Positions 9,219 through 19,430 are shown, counted from the stretch's first letter. The stretch: 64,000 nt of DNA from Mycolicibacillus koreensis (GCF_002104795.1 NZ_NCXO01000011.1:27656-91655); one strand, 5' to 3'. Program-made: numbers and translations. The notes: generated by a model from the sequence alone, not told the origin.

Positions 9219-9878
9219 TTAGTACGGGATGATGCCGGCCAGGCAGCGCCCGCCCATCGGGACGGTGACCTCGCAGTAGTAGTGGCCGTAGAGCGGCGCG
9301 GCGGCGGCCACCGAGGCGAACACCGCGGTCATCACCCCGACCGATAACGCCGCGACCAGCGGTTTGTTGCTGGCCATCGCCAGGATCAGGCCCATCACGA
9401 TGGTGACCACCGTGTAGATCAGCACCACGAACACCGCCGGGGTCTTGACCCCCAGCGCCACCCACCAGTAGTACAGGCCCACCCCGAGCGCGCCGGCGGG
9501 GATCCACACCGCGGCGAGCACCAGCACCAGCTTCCACCACTTCACGGCGGTGTACTGGCCGGGGACGACCACCGACCGCGGCGCCGACTGCTCGGCGGCC
9601 TCGTCGGTGATGTCGGCGTAGGCGTAGCCGGCCGGGGCGACGTCGCCGGAATCGAGATCGAGGCGCGAGTCGAGGTCCGGGTCGACGACCTGCAGCGGTT
9701 CCGGGAACGGCCCGGAGTCGAACAGCGGTGCCGACGTCGGCTCGGTCAGCGGCAGCGCCGCGGTGTCCACCCGCTGCTCGGCCGCCGACTCTGGCGCGTC
9801 GGACGTCTCGGTCGGGACGTCACCGTCGGGGGTGTCGGACGTGTCGGGGACGTCGGCTTCGTCGCGGGAATCAGCCAC
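9219..9878 (-). CDS. Conserved mycobacterial membrane protein (Rv0461-like)
   Basis: A 219-residue protein with an acidic, disordered N-terminal half (residues 1-100, rich in Asp, Glu, Ser, Pro). Three to four hydrophobic helices follow in the second half (VLVLAAVWIPAGALGVGLYYWW, FVVLIYTVVTIVMGLILAM, VGVMTAVFASVAAAAPLY). The end CEVTVPMGGRCLAG has two cysteines that could pair. Function is unknown. GTG at 9878 overlaps the stop of the upstream small membrane gene by eight bases, and a position between lpdC and the aldehyde dehydrogenase agrees with Rv0461. It is convergent with mmaA4, 18 bases apart. Confidence 0.72.
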   Translation of the reverse strand: MADSRDEADVPDTSDTPDGDVPTETSDAPESAAEQRVDTAALPLTEPTSAPLFDSGPFPEPLQVVDPDLDSRLDLDSGDVAPAGYAYADITDEAAEQSAPRSVVVPGQYTAVKWWKLVLVLAAVWIPAGALGVGLYYWWVALGVKTPAVFVVLIYTVVTIVMGLILAMASNKPLVAALSVGVMTAVFASVAAAAPLYGHYYCEVTVPMGGRCLAGIIPY

Positions 9879-10149
9879 TGGAGACCACCTCGATCGCGGC
9901 CAGCGTCGCGAACCAACCGGGCGCGATGGCCACCACGAACGCCCCGGCCGCGGTCAGCCAGCGCCGGCCCGCGAACAGCATCGTCGCCAACCCCAGCACG
10001 GTGGGCACCCCGAGTACCACCGCGATCACCACGTCGGGGCGTACCCGGGCGTCGATGAGCAGGCTGGCCCCGATCGCGGCGACGATCCCGACCGCGACGC
10101 CGACCAGCATGGCGCTGGCCAGCACCCAGGGGCGCGGCAGAGGAATCAC
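9871..10149 (-). CDS. Small conserved membrane protein (Rv0460-like)
   Basis: About 92 residues with three hydrophobic segments (ASAMLVGVAVGIVAAIGASLL, VIAVVLGVPTVLGLATMLF, AAGAFVVAIAPGWFATLAAI), so an integral membrane protein of unknown function. I prefer GTG at 10149 (VIPLPRPWVL). An upstream in-frame start at 10215 would add 22 residues and nearly reach the aldehyde dehydrogenase stop. It overlaps the next gene by eight bases, which suggests an operon with the aldehyde dehydrogenase upstream. Confidence 0.65.
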   Translation of the reverse strand: MIPLPRPWVLASAMLVGVAVGIVAAIGASLLIDARVRPDVVIAVVLGVPTVLGLATMLFAGRRWLTAAGAFVVAIAPGWFATLAAIEVVSSG

Positions 10150-10221
10150 GCCGACAACTTTACTGCCGATGGCCCCCACCGCGGGGGGACCGACTCGCCG
10201 GGCCACCGCCGGCAACGGTCC

Positions 10222-11745
10222 TCAGAACAGGCCCAACGCCTGGTCATTGTAGGAAACCAGCAGGTTTTTCGTCTGCTGATAGTGCTCGAGGGCCATCTTG
10301 TGGTTCTCCCGGCCGATCCCGGACTGCTTGTAGCCGCCGAACGCCGCGTGGGCGGGGTAGACGTGATAGCAGTTGGTCCACACCCGGCCGGCCTTGATGT
10401 CGCGGCCCGCCCGGTAGGCGGTGTTGATGTCGCGGCTCCACACCCCGGCACCGAGTCCGTAGAGGGTGTCGTTGGCGATCGCGATGGCCTCGTCGTAGTC
10501 GGTGAACGAGGTGACGGTGACGACGGGGCCGAAGATCTCCTCCTGGAAGACCCGCATCCTGTTGTTCCCGCCGAAGATGGTGGGTTGCACGTAGTAGCCC
10601 CCGGCGAGGTCCCCGCCCAGATCGGCGCGTTCACCGCCGGAGATCACCGTCGCGCCCTCCTCACGCCCGATCGCGATGTAGGACAGCACCTTCTCCAACT
10701 GTTGTTTGGAGGCCTGGCTGCCGACCATGGTGGTGGTGTCCAGCGGATCGCCCTGACGGATCGCCTTGGTGCGGATGGCGGCCAACTCCACGAACTCGTC
10801 GTAGATGTCGGCCTGGACCAGCGACCGCGACGGGCAGGTGCACACCTCCCCCTGGTTCAGCGCGAAGCCGACGAATCCCTCCAGGGCCTTGTCCTGGTAG
10901 GCGTCGGGCGCGTCGAGCACGTCGGAGAAGAAGATGTTGGGGCTCTTGCCGCCGAGTTCCAGGGTGACCGGGATGAGGTTGGCGCTGGCGTACTGCATGA
11001 TCAGCCGGCCGGTGGAGGTCTCGCCGGTGAACGCGATCTTGGCGATCCGGTTGCTCGACGCCAGCGGCTTACCGGCCTCCTCGCCGAACCCGTTGACCAC
11101 GTTGACCACCCCGGGCGGGAGCAGATCGCCGATGAGGCCCATCAGGTACAGGATCGACGCCGGGGTCTGCTCGGCGGGTTTGAGCACCACCGTGTTCCCG
11201 GCGGCCAGTGCCGGCGCCAGCTTCCACACCGCCATCAGCAGCGGGAAGTTCCACGGGATGATCTGGCCGACCACCCCGAGCGGTTCGTGGAAGTGGTAGG
11301 CGATCGTGTCCTCGTCGATCTGGGACAAGCTGCCCTCCTGGGCGCGGATCACCCCGGCGAAATAGCGGAAATGGTCGGCGGCCAACGGCAGGTCGGCGGC
11401 CAGACACTCCCGGATCGGTTTGCCGTTGTCCCAGGACTCGGCGACCGCCAGCGCGTCGAGGTTCGCCTCGATACGGTCGGCGATCGCCAGCAGCACCCCG
11501 GCGCGCTCGGCCGGGGCGGTCTTGCCCCAGGCGGGGGCGGCGGCGTGCGCGGCGTCGAGGGCTTTGTCGATGTCGGCGCCGTCGGAGCGGGGCACCTCGC
11601 AGAACACCTGGCCGGTCACCGGGGAGATGTTCTCGAAGTACCGGCCGGCCACCGGCGGCTCCCACTGCCCGCCGATGAAGTTGCCGTACCGCGACTCGAA
11701 GCTCATCAACGCATCCGGGGTTCCGGGCCGTGCATAGACCGTCAT
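10222..11745 (-). CDS. NAD(P)-dependent aldehyde dehydrogenase (Rv0458-like)
   Basis: A 507-residue aldehyde dehydrogenase of the ExaC/AldA type. It shows [33 protein letters not shown], the glutamate motif LELGGKSPN (about residue 265) and the catalytic cysteine in [10 protein letters not shown] (about residue 300). The C-terminal motif is [13 protein letters not shown]. It oxidises aldehydes to acids; the substrate is not determined, though relatives act on acetaldehyde and chloroacetaldehyde. It begins an apparent leftward operon with the two small membrane protein genes. It is divergent from the broken oligopeptidase gene, the same arrangement as Rv0458/Rv0457c. Confidence 0.9.
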   Translation of the reverse strand: MTVYARPGTPDALMSFESRYGNFIGGQWEPPVAGRYFENISPVTGQVFCEVPRSDGADIDKALDAAHAAAPAWGKTAPAERAGVLLAIADRIEANLDALAVAESWDNGKPIRECLAADLPLAADHFRYFAGVIRAQEGSLSQIDEDTIAYHFHEPLGVVGQIIPWNFPLLMAVWKLAPALAAGNTVVLKPAEQTPASILYLMGLIGDLLPPGVVNVVNGFGEEAGKPLASSNRIAKIAFTGETSTGRLIMQYASANLIPVTLELGGKSPNIFFSDVLDAPDAYQDKALEGFVGFALNQGEVCTCPSRSLVQADIYDEFVELAAIRTKAIRQGDPLDTTTMVGSQASKQQLEKVLSYIAIGREEGATVISGGERADLGGDLAGGYYVQPTIFGGNNRMRVFQEEIFGPVVTVTSFTDYDEAIAIANDTLYGLGAGVWSRDINTAYRAGRDIKAGRVWTNCYHVYPAHAAFGGYKQSGIGRENHKMALEHYQQTKNLLVSYNDQALGLF

Positions 11746-11802
11746 CAGCGCACACTCCTCGTCTCACGGTGTTATCCACCTCACACTACCGCTGCGGTCA
11801 CA

Positions 11803-13836
11803 ATGGGGCCTGTGAGCACCGACCCGTATCTGTGGCTGGAAGACATCACCGGCGAGGACGCCCTGGACTGGGTGCGCGCCCGCAACGCGCCGACGGTCGC
11901 GGAGTTCGCCGGCGAGGAGTTCGAGGCCCGCCGGGCGGCCGCCCTGGAGGTCCTCGACACCGACGCCCGCATCCCGTATGTCCGGCGCCGCGGCGATCAT
12001 CTGTACAACTTCTGGCGCGACGCCGCCAACCCACGGGGGCTGTGGCGGCGCACCACGTTGGAGAGCTACCGCAGCGACAACCCCGTCTGGGAGGTGCTCA
12101 TCGACGTCGACGAGTTGGGCCGACGCGACGACACCAACTGGGTGTGGGCCGGCGCAGACGTGATCGCCCCGGAGCACACCCGGGCCTTGGTGGCGTTGTC
12201 CGCCGGCGGATCGGACGCGGCGATCGTGCGCGAATTCGACATGACCACCGGCGAGTTCGTCGCGGACGGGTTTCGTCTGCCGGAGGCCAAAAGTCATCTC
12301 AGCTGGCTCGACCGGGATACCGTGTTGGTCGGTACCGATTTCGGACCGGACTCGCTGACCGATTCGGGATACCCGCGGATAGTCAAGCGCTGGCGCCGGG
12401 GTCAGCCGTTGGCCGAGGCGCAAACCGTGTTCAGCGGTGCATCCGGCGATGTCACCGTCGCCGCCCGGGTAGATCGCACACCGGGTTTCCAGCGCACCTT
12501 CATCAGCCGCGCCATCGACTTCTTCAACGACGAGGTCTACCAGTTGCGGGAGGAGGACAACGGCGACGCGGAGCTGATCCGCATCGACGCCCCCACCGAC
12601 GCCACCGTGTCGGTGCACCGGCAGTGGCTGTTGATCGAATTGCGCAGCGAGTGGCTCACCGGCACAGCGGGTTACCGCGCCGGGTCGCTGTTGGCGGCCG
12701 ATTACGATCAGTTCCTTGCGGGTACGGCCGAATTGCAGGTGGTGTTCACCCCCGACGACCACACCGCGCTGCACCACTATGCGTGGACCCGCGATTCGCT
12801 GGTCCTGGTGACGTTGCACGACGTGACCAGCCGGGTGCAGATCGTCACCCCCGGCGACTGGACTGCCACTCCAGTCTCGGAAATCCCGGCGAACGTCACC
12901 GCGTCGATCGTCGCCGCCGACGCCACCGACGCCAGCGACAACGAGATCTTCCTCGACTACAGAGGTTTCACCAGCCCGTCGCGGCTTCTGCACGGATCGG
13001 CCGGCGGTCCGCTGACCGAGATCAAGTCCGCCCCGGCGTTCTTCGACGCCGACGACATCAGCGTCACCCAGCACTTCGCCACCTCGCCCGACGGCACCGC
13101 GGTCCCCTACTTCGTGGTGCGCCCGGCCGATGCGAGCGGGCCGACCCTGCTCGGCGGATACGGCGGTTTCGAGGTGGCCCGCACCCCCGACTACGACGGG
13201 GTGCTGGGGCGGCTGTGGTTGGCACGCGGCGGCACCTATGTGCTGGCCAACATCCGTGGCGGCGGCGAATACGGTCCGCTGTGGCACACCCAGGCGATGC
13301 GGGAGAACCGGCACAGGGTGGCCGAGGATTTCGCCGCGGTCGCCGCCGACCTCGCCGATCGCGGCATCACCACCGCCGAACATCTCGGCGCCCAGGGCGG
13401 CAGCAACGGCGGACTGCTGATGGGCATCATGTTGACTGCCTACCCACAGCTGTTCGGCGCGCTGGTGTGCAGTGTCCCGCTGCTGGACATGAGCCGCTAT
13501 CACCGGCTGCTGGCGGGCGCGTCCTGGGTCGCCTAATACGGCGACCCCGACAACCCCAGCGACTGGGAGTTCATCAAGAGATACTCGCCGTACCACAACA
13601 TCTCAGCTGACGTGGACTACCCGGCGCTGTTGATGACCAGCTCCACCCGCGATGACCGGGTACATCCCGGGCATGCGCGCAAGATGACCGCCGCGCTGGA
13701 GGCGGCCGGCCACCGGGTGCGCTACTACGAGAACATCGAGGGCGGGCACGCCGGGGCGGCCGACAACGCCCAGACGGCGTTCAAGGTGGCGTTGAGTTAC
13801 TCGTTTTTGTGGGCGGCGTTGACCGGCAGCGACTGA
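11803..13836 (+). pseudogene. Prolyl oligopeptidase (S9A) gene interrupted by an in-frame TAA
   Basis: The frame encodes a full-length S9A serine peptidase (677 codons before the true stop). It has the N-terminal DPYLWLEDITGEDALDWV, a beta-propeller region, and a hydrolase domain with the nucleophile Ser in GGSNGGLL (residue 534). Codon 578 (13534-13536) is TAA where the family motif WVAEYGDPD expects Glu, one G-to-T change away. The same frame then runs on intact through TRDDRVHP (about 617) and EGGHAGA (about 649), which carry the Asp and His of the triad. A protein ending at the TAA would lack two catalytic residues. It is either a recent pseudogene or a sequencing error. ATG 11803 and GTG 11812 are both possible starts. 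Confidence 0.88.
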
Positions 13837-13860
13837 GCCCGCCGCGCCGGGCCGCAGTGC

Positions 13861-14235
13861 TCAGCCGATGCGGCCCACCAGCACCTGGCCGTCGGCGCCG
13901 ATCCGGGTGGCATACACCGGCACGGCCACAGCCGGGTCGTCGAGGCAGGCGCCGTCGTCGAGGGCGAACGCCTGCTTTTTGATCGGGGAGAGCACGACGG
14001 CGCGCCCGCCGCGGTCACCGGTCAGGCCGCGGGAGAGCACCGCCGCCCCGGAGAACGGGTCGATGTTGCCCAGGGCGCGCAGCGTGCCGTCGTCGAGGCG
14101 GAACAGGGCGGCCTGCGAGCCGTCGTCGAGCAACACGCCCACCCCGCGGCCGGGAATCAGGTGGTCGTAGGCGCACGCCGGGGTCCACGTGGCGGCGTCG
14201 GTGATCAGGTCGGTCCGGTCGTCCAGCAGAGTCAT
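13861..14235 (-). CDS. nirD: Nitrite reductase small subunit (Rieske-like)
   Basis: A 124-residue NirD protein, the small partner of the assimilatory NADH nitrite reductase. The sequence has the Rieske-fold outline (GVGVLLDDGSQAALFRL, ALGNIDPFSGAAVLSRGL, VVLSPIKKQAFALDDGACLDD) but without the Cys/His cluster ligands, as in NirD generally. Its ATG overlaps the nirB stop (TGATG), so the two are translationally coupled. It converges with the oligopeptidase pseudogene. Confidence 0.92.
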   Translation of the reverse strand: MTLLDDRTDLITDAATWTPACAYDHLIPGRGVGVLLDDGSQAALFRLDDGTLRALGNIDPFSGAAVLSRGLTGDRGGRAVVLSPIKKQAFALDDGACLDDPAVAVPVYATRIGADGQVLVGRIG

Positions 14236-16829
14236 CACAGATCCTCCTTTTCAGATCGCAATCCCGGCATGCCGATGGCCACCGGGGCGGGCACCTTGCG
14301 CCCGTTGTGGTCGACGAAGCTCACCGTCTCGTCCTCGGCGTCAGGAGCGTTGACGAACGAGACGAACCGGGAGAGTTTGTCGGGGTCGTCCAGCACGCCT
14401 TTCCATTCGCACTGGTAGCCCTCGACGTGCCGCTCCATCGCGGCCTCGAATTCGGCGGCCAGTCCCAGCGAGTCGTCGCAGACGACGTCGCGCAGATGCT
14501 CCAGCCCACCGTCGAGTTCTTCCAGCCACGGCGCGGTGCGCTGCAACCGGTCGGCGGTGCGGATGTAGAACATCAGGAACCGGTCGATGTAGCGAACCAG
14601 CGTCTCGTCGTCGAGATCACTGGCCAACAGTTGGGCGTGCCGGGGTGTCATGCCGCCGTTGCCGCAGACGTAGAGGTTCCAACCGATCTCGGTGGCGATC
14701 ACCCCGACGTCCTTGCCGCGCGCCTCGGCGCATTCGCGCGCGCACCCGGAGACGCCCATCTTGATCTTGTGCGGGGCCCGCAGCCCTCGGTAGCGCAACT
14801 CCAGGTCGATGGCCATCTGCACCGAGTCCTGCTGGCCGTAGCGGCACCAGTCGCTGCCGACACAACTTTTCACGGTGCGCAGCGACTTGCCGTAGGCCTG
14901 GCCGGATTCCATGCCGGCGTCGACCAACCGTTTCCAGATGGCGGGCAACTGGTCGACTCGGGCACCGAACAGGTCGATGCGCTGGCCACCGGTGATCTTG
15001 GTGTAGAGCCCGAAGTCCTGGGCGATCTGGCCGATCAGGATGAGGTGTTCGGGTTTGATGTCCCCGCCCGGGACACGAGGCACCACCGAGTAGGTGCCGT
15101 TGCGCTGGATGTTGGCCAAAAAGTGGTCGTTGGAATCCTGCAGCGAGGCCTGCTCACCGTCGAGGATGTGCTCGCTTCCGGTCGACGCCAGGATAGAAGC
15201 GACGGTGGGTTTGCATATGTCGCAACCCTTTCCGGTGCCAAAGCGCTCGATCATCCCGGAGAAGGTCCGGATCTCGGTGGCCGAGATGATCTCGAACAGT
15301 TCCGCGCGCGACTGGGGGAAGTGCTCGCACAACGATTTCGACTGCTCGACCCCTTCGGCTTCCAGGATCTGCTTCAGCAGCGGGATGCACGATCCGCAGG
15401 AGGTTCCGGCCTTGGTGCGGTCTTTGAGCATCGCCACGTCGGTGCAGCCGTCGGCGATCGCGCACTTCAGATCGCCCTTGCTGACGTTGTTGCAGGAGCA
15501 GATCTGCGCGGCGTCGGGCAGTGCCCCAACCCCGAGTGCCGGCGTACCGTCGGCGGCCGCCGGGGTGATCAGGCTCATCGGGTCGCCGGGCAGCGTCGAG
15601 CCGATCATCGGGCGCAGCATCCCGTAGGCCGAGGCGTCACCGACCAGGATGCCGCCGAGCAGGGTGGCGGCATCGTCGGAGAGCACCAGTTTGGCGTAGG
15701 TGCGTTTCACCGGGTCGTTGACGACGACCTGCAGACAGTTCGGGGTGGAGCCGAGTGCGTCGCCGAAGCTGGCGACGTCGACCCCGAGCAGCTTGAGTTT
15801 GGTCGACATGTCCGCGCCGGGGAACTCCGCCGCCCCCTCGAGCAGCCGGTCGACCACCACTTCGGCGGTGGCGTAGCCCGGCCCGACCAGCCCGTAGCAA
15901 CGGCCCTCGATCGCCGCGACCTCCCCGATCGCGTAGATGTCGGGGTCGTTGGTGACACAGGACAGGTCGGTGAGCACGCCGCCGCGCTCGGCGAGTTGCA
16001 CCCCTGCCGCGGCGGCCAGTTCGTCGCGGGGGCGCACCCCGGCGGCGAAGATCACCAGCCCGGCGTCGATGGTCTCCGAATCCGACAGCCGGACCTGCAA
16101 CGCGGTGGCGCCGTCGGGGTAGGTCTTCTCGGTGATCGCCTCGGTGCCCACCCCGGTGTGCACCTCGATGCCCAGGTCGGCGATGAGGCTGCCCAACAGT
16201 GACCCACCGGCGTCGTCGAGTTGGGCGGCCATCAGCCGCGGCGACTTCTCCACGATGTGGGTGTGCAGCCCGAACCCGCGCAGCGCGTTGGCGGCCTCCA
16301 GGCCGAGCAGCCCGCCGCCGATCACCACCCCGGCGGTGGTGTGACCGCCCGCGAGGGTGGCCTCGGTGTCGGCGCGGATGGCGTCGAGGTCATCGAGGGT
16401 GCGGTAGACGTGGCAGCCGGGCAGGTCGTGGCCCGGCACCGGCGGGACGAACGCGGAGGAACCGGTGGCCAGCACGAGGGTGTCGTAGCGGTGGCAGGCG
16501 CCGTCGGCGGCGGTGACGGTCTTGGCGACGCGGTCGATGGCCGAGACCCGGGTGCTCAGCAGCAGCCGCACCCGCTCGTCGCCGGCGTAATCGTTGCCGG
16601 GCAAGGCCAGCCGGTCGCGATCCCAGCCCTCGGTGTAGGAGGTCAGCGCCACCCGGTCGTAGGCGGCGTTGGATTCCTCGGCGAGTACGGTGATGCGCCA
16701 CCGCGCTTCGGTGTCGCGGGCCCGCAGCGCTTCGACGAAACGGTGCCCGACCATGCCGTGACCGACCACCACGACGTCACGGGGCGCACCGGTGGTCCCG
16801 GTGCGGTCGTGTGCTGCGGTCGCGGCCAT
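14235..16829 (-). CDS. nirB: Assimilatory nitrite reductase large subunit
   Basis: An 864-residue NAD(P)H nitrite reductase that reduces nitrite to ammonium in the cytoplasm. Domains in order: FAD/NAD binding (VVVVGHGMVGHRFVEAL, VVIGGGLLGLEAANAL), BFD-like [2Fe-2S] domain with ICSCNNVSKG and GTSCGSC, then nitrite/sulphite reductase domains. The siroheme-[4Fe-4S] cysteines are in SCVGSDWCRYG (about 653) and GCARECAEARG (about 690). Length is normal. The start fits the family, which has only a short tail before the FAD loop. It forms an operon with nirD, and the upstream GlnR-like box suggests nitrogen control. Confidence 0.95.
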   Translation of the reverse strand: MAATAAHDRTGTTGAPRDVVVVGHGMVGHRFVEALRARDTEARWRITVLAEESNAAYDRVALTSYTEGWDRDRLALPGNDYAGDERVRLLLSTRVSAIDRVAKTVTAADGACHRYDTLVLATGSSAFVPPVPGHDLPGCHVYRTLDDLDAIRADTEATLAGGHTTAGVVIGGGLLGLEAANALRGFGLHTHIVEKSPRLMAAQLDDAGGSLLGSLIADLGIEVHTGVGTEAITEKTYPDGATALQVRLSDSETIDAGLVIFAAGVRPRDELAAAAGVQLAERGGVLTDLSCVTNDPDIYAIGEVAAIEGRCYGLVGPGYATAEVVVDRLLEGAAEFPGADMSTKLKLLGVDVASFGDALGSTPNCLQVVVNDPVKRTYAKLVLSDDAATLLGGILVGDASAYGMLRPMIGSTLPGDPMSLITPAAADGTPALGVGALPDAAQICSCNNVSKGDLKCAIADGCTDVAMLKDRTKAGTSCGSCIPLLKQILEAEGVEQSKSLCEHFPQSRAELFEIISATEIRTFSGMIERFGTGKGCDICKPTVASILASTGSEHILDGEQASLQDSNDHFLANIQRNGTYSVVPRVPGGDIKPEHLILIGQIAQDFGLYTKITGGQRIDLFGARVDQLPAIWKRLVDAGMESGQAYGKSLRTVKSCVGSDWCRYGQQDSVQMAIDLELRYRGLRAPHKIKMGVSGCARECAEARGKDVGVIATEIGWNLYVCGNGGMTPRHAQLLASDLDDETLVRYIDRFLMFYIRTADRLQRTAPWLEELDGGLEHLRDVVCDDSLGLAAEFEAAMERHVEGYQCEWKGVLDDPDKLSRFVSFVNAPDAEDETVSFVDHNGRKVPAPVAIGMPGLRSEKEDL

Positions 16830-16852
16830 GCGATCAACGCTAGGAAGGCCAC

Positions 16853-16868
16853 GTTTCCGCCACGTAAC
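16853..16868 (-). promoter_or_regulatory. Candidate GlnR box upstream of nirB
   Basis: On the minus strand the bases read GTTACGTGGCGGAAAC, a full match to the actinobacterial GlnR half-site pattern GTNAC-N6-GAAAC as I know it. GlnR activates nitrogen-assimilation genes, and nirBD is a known type of GlnR target in mycobacteria. The site ends only 24 bases before the annotated ATG, close for an activator, so either the transcript starts further downstream than expected or the site acts differently. Confidence 0.5.
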
Positions 16869-17008
16869 GTCAACTTGGTGATGCGCTGTGAAAACGGGCG
16901 AAAACCCGCGCCCACGAGTGACTCACGGCACATCTTCGGGCATTCGGACCGACTCGGGTTGTGACGTAACCGATTCCGTCACCGGGATGTGAGCCACTCC
17001 GTATCGGG

Positions 17009-17851
17009 TCAGCCGCGATGGCGCATCCCGCCGAGGATGGCGGCGAACACCCCGATGATCACCAGTGCGCCACCGGCGGCCAGGGTCAGGTTCAGCCACT
17101 GATGCAGCCCGGTGACGGCCGTGTCGACCAGCACGTCGGCGATGCGCCGCACGTCACCGGCGGTGGTGTTCAGCGCGGTGGCGACGAACCGGCGGCCCAC
17201 TTCGATGCCGGCCCAGCCGGCCGCTCCCACCAGCAGCGCCGACACCCCGAGGGCGGCCAGGGCCTTGCCGCGCCGTCGCGCCACCGCCAGTGCCCCGAGG
17301 GCTCCGGCCGCGGCGAGCACCGCCGCGCCGAGGCTGACTACCGGACCCCACAGCGTCAGCGGGTGCAGTCGGCCGGCTCGCAGCCACTGGGCCTCGGCGG
17401 GTACGGCGGCGACCGGCACCGTCACGGTGTCGGGCACCGTGACGTCGTGCTGGTCGAGGAAGTGCCGGAAGCCGGCGTCGTTGAGCATCGGGGCGAGGTC
17501 GACGGTGAACTCGTCGCCCTCGGCGGTGTCGGTGAACGCCCAGCGGTGCGCCTCGGAGTTGAGGTGGGCGAACTGGGCGGGGAACTGCGGCCCGCGGGTG
17601 TACCCGGCGGCCACACCCTCCACCAGCGCGCTGTCGGCACTGCCGCCGTTCTCGGTGATCAGCACCATCGCCTGGGTGCTCAGCTGCGAGGCGACCGCGT
17701 CCTGCAGCGCCGGATCGGTGGCGGCGCGCTGCGCGAGGTCGGCGTAGCCGCCGGCGTCGACGAGGTGGCGCTGCGCCCAGCCGGCGGGCACGGCCACCGC
17801 CAGGGCGGCGGTGGCGATCAGCCACAACAGCAGGGTCGCGGCAAGCCGCAC
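17009..17851 (-). CDS. Conserved membrane protein with large extracytoplasmic loop
   Basis: A 280-residue protein with one helix at the N-terminus (LLLWLIATAALAVAVPAGW), a 130-residue soluble loop, then helices near residues 170-195, 203-222 and 255-275. The layout is that of actinobacterial membrane proteins of unknown function. GTG at 17851 shares a base with the TAG stop of the upstream aldehyde dehydrogenase (TAGTG), so expression is likely coupled to it. There is no catalytic signature. Confidence 0.72.
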   Translation of the reverse strand: MRLAATLLLWLIATAALAVAVPAGWAQRHLVDAGGYADLAQRAATDPALQDAVASQLSTQAMVLITENGGSADSALVEGVAAGYTRGPQFPAQFAHLNSEAHRWAFTDTAEGDEFTVDLAPMLNDAGFRHFLDQHDVTVPDTVTVPVAAVPAEAQWLRAGRLHPLTLWGPVVSLGAAVLAAAGALGALAVARRRGKALAALGVSALLVGAAGWAGIEVGRRFVATALNTTAGDVRRIADVLVDTAVTGLHQWLNLTLAAGGALVIIGVFAAILGGMRHRG

Positions 17852-19368
17852 TATTTGGCGGTGCGGCGCGGGCGGGACAATGCCGACTTGGTCATCATCC
17901 GGTTCATCCGGGCCAGCGCCTTCATCGAGTTGTGGTAGTAGTTGCCGCCCGCCCCGACGTTGGTGCGCGGGGTGACGACGGTCTCCTGCCGGCAGAACTT
18001 GCGGATGCCGTCGGCGCCGCCGAAGCGGGCGCCGATCCCGGAGGTCTTCCAGCCGCCCATCGGGGCGGTGGTGCACATCAGGTTGGAGATGACGTCGTTG
18101 ATGTTGACCGCGCCGCACTCCAGTTGCAGGGCGATGTCGCGGGCCCGCGCGGTGTCGCGGGAGAACACCGAGGCACTCAGGCCGTAGGTGCTGGCGTTGG
18201 CCAGCCGGATCGCCTCCTCCACGGTGGCGACCTTCATGATCGGCAGGGTGGGACCGAAGGTCTCCTCGGTCATGCAGGCCATCGAGTGGTCGACGTCGAC
18301 GAGCACGGTCGGCGGGTAGAAGCTGCCCTTCCCCTCGGTGCGCTTGCCGCCGGTCAGCGCGCGGGCCCCGGCCGCGAGCGCGTCGCGGACGTGGCGTTCG
18401 GTGATCGCCAGTTGGTCCTCGTTGATCAGCGCGCCGAAGTGCTTGCCCTCCCCGGCGCCGACCTGCAGCTCCTTGACGTCGCGCACGACGGCCTCGACGA
18501 ACTGGTCGTAGACCGGTTCGAGCACGTAGACGCGCTCCACCGACACGCACGTCTGCCCGGCGTTGAACATCGCGCCCCACACCGCGGCGTGCGCGGCCAG
18601 GTCGATGTCGGCGTCCTCCAACACGATCATCGGGTCCTTGCCGCCCAGCTCCAGGCTGACCGGGGTCAGCCGGCGGGCGGCGCGCTCCATCACCTTGACA
18701 CCGGTGGCGCTGGAGCCGGTGAACTGCACGTAGTCGGCGTTGTCGATGACCGCCTCGGAGACCTCCCGGGCCCCCTGGGCCAGTGCCAGCACGTCGGGGC
18801 CACCGGACTCCAGCCAGCCGCGGCGCAGCAACTCGGCGGTCAGCGGGGTGCGCTCGGACGGTTTGAGCAGCACCGCACAACCGGCCGCCAGCGCGCCGAT
18901 GGCGTCCATCATCGCGTTGGCGACCGGGTAGTTCCACGGGGCGATGATGCCCACGACCGGCCGCGGCCGGTAGTGCACGCTGATCTTCTTGATCGCCAGC
19001 ATCGCCATCGGTGCCGGACGGCGCTCCGGGGCCAGCGCCTTCTCCATGGTCTTGATGACGTACGACAGGATCAGGATCAGCAGCGGCACCTCTTGCACCG
19101 CGTCGGTTTTGCTCTTGCCGGTCTCGGCGATCAGCAGGTCTTCGATCTCGTCGCGGTGGTCGCCGAGCCACACCGCGAAGCGCGCCAGGGCTTTGGCGCG
19201 GCCCTTGGCGCCGCGCTGCTCCCATTCGCGTTGCGCGCTGCGCAGCCCGTCGGCGATCGCGGGAACCTGGGTGGGATCGGTCCACTGCACCTGACCGGCA
19301 ACATCGCCGGTGGCCGGGTTGAGGATGGTGCCGGTGTTGGGCGTCTGAACGTCGGAAGTCGCAGTCAT
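17851..19368 (-). CDS. Aldehyde dehydrogenase, succinate-semialdehyde dehydrogenase-like
   Basis: A 505-residue aldehyde dehydrogenase with VVGIIAPWNYPVANAMMDAIGALAAGCAVLLKPSERTP, VQFTGSSATG, the glutamate motif LELGGKDP and the catalytic cysteine in FNAGQTCVSVERVYV. These features are shared with mycobacterial succinate-semialdehyde dehydrogenase-type enzymes, but the true substrate is open. The C-terminus carries an extra basic tail (RMNRMMTKSALSRPRR). It is followed without a gap by the coupled membrane protein gene. ATG at 19368 is the only convincing start. Confidence 0.88.
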   Translation of the reverse strand: MTATSDVQTPNTGTILNPATGDVAGQVQWTDPTQVPAIADGLRSAQREWEQRGAKGRAKALARFAVWLGDHRDEIEDLLIAETGKSKTDAVQEVPLLILILSYVIKTMEKALAPERRPAPMAMLAIKKISVHYRPRPVVGIIAPWNYPVANAMMDAIGALAAGCAVLLKPSERTPLTAELLRRGWLESGGPDVLALAQGAREVSEAVIDNADYVQFTGSSATGVKVMERAARRLTPVSLELGGKDPMIVLEDADIDLAAHAAVWGAMFNAGQTCVSVERVYVLEPVYDQFVEAVVRDVKELQVGAGEGKHFGALINEDQLAITERHVRDALAAGARALTGGKRTEGKGSFYPPTVLVDVDHSMACMTEETFGPTLPIMKVATVEEAIRLANASTYGLSASVFSRDTARARDIALQLECGAVNINDVISNLMCTTAPMGGWKTSGIGARFGGADGIRKFCRQETVVTPRTNVGAGGNYYHNSMKALARMNRMMTKSALSRPRRTAK

Positions 19369-19430
19369 AGGCCCATGCTAGTCACCAAGTGTGATCCGGG
19401 TAACCACACCCTCGACACCTGTCAAATCGA

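Noticed and set aside
9763..11802. Continuous rightward frame running into the oligopeptidase gene, which would make one giant protein
   Set aside because: The upstream part is antisense to the aldehyde dehydrogenase and small membrane genes. Family homology begins only at 11803.
13534..13536. Recoding (selenocysteine or pyrrolysine) at the oligopeptidase stop
   Set aside because: The codon is TAA, not TGA or TAG, and no SECIS-like hairpin is evident. A point mutation or base-call error is simpler.
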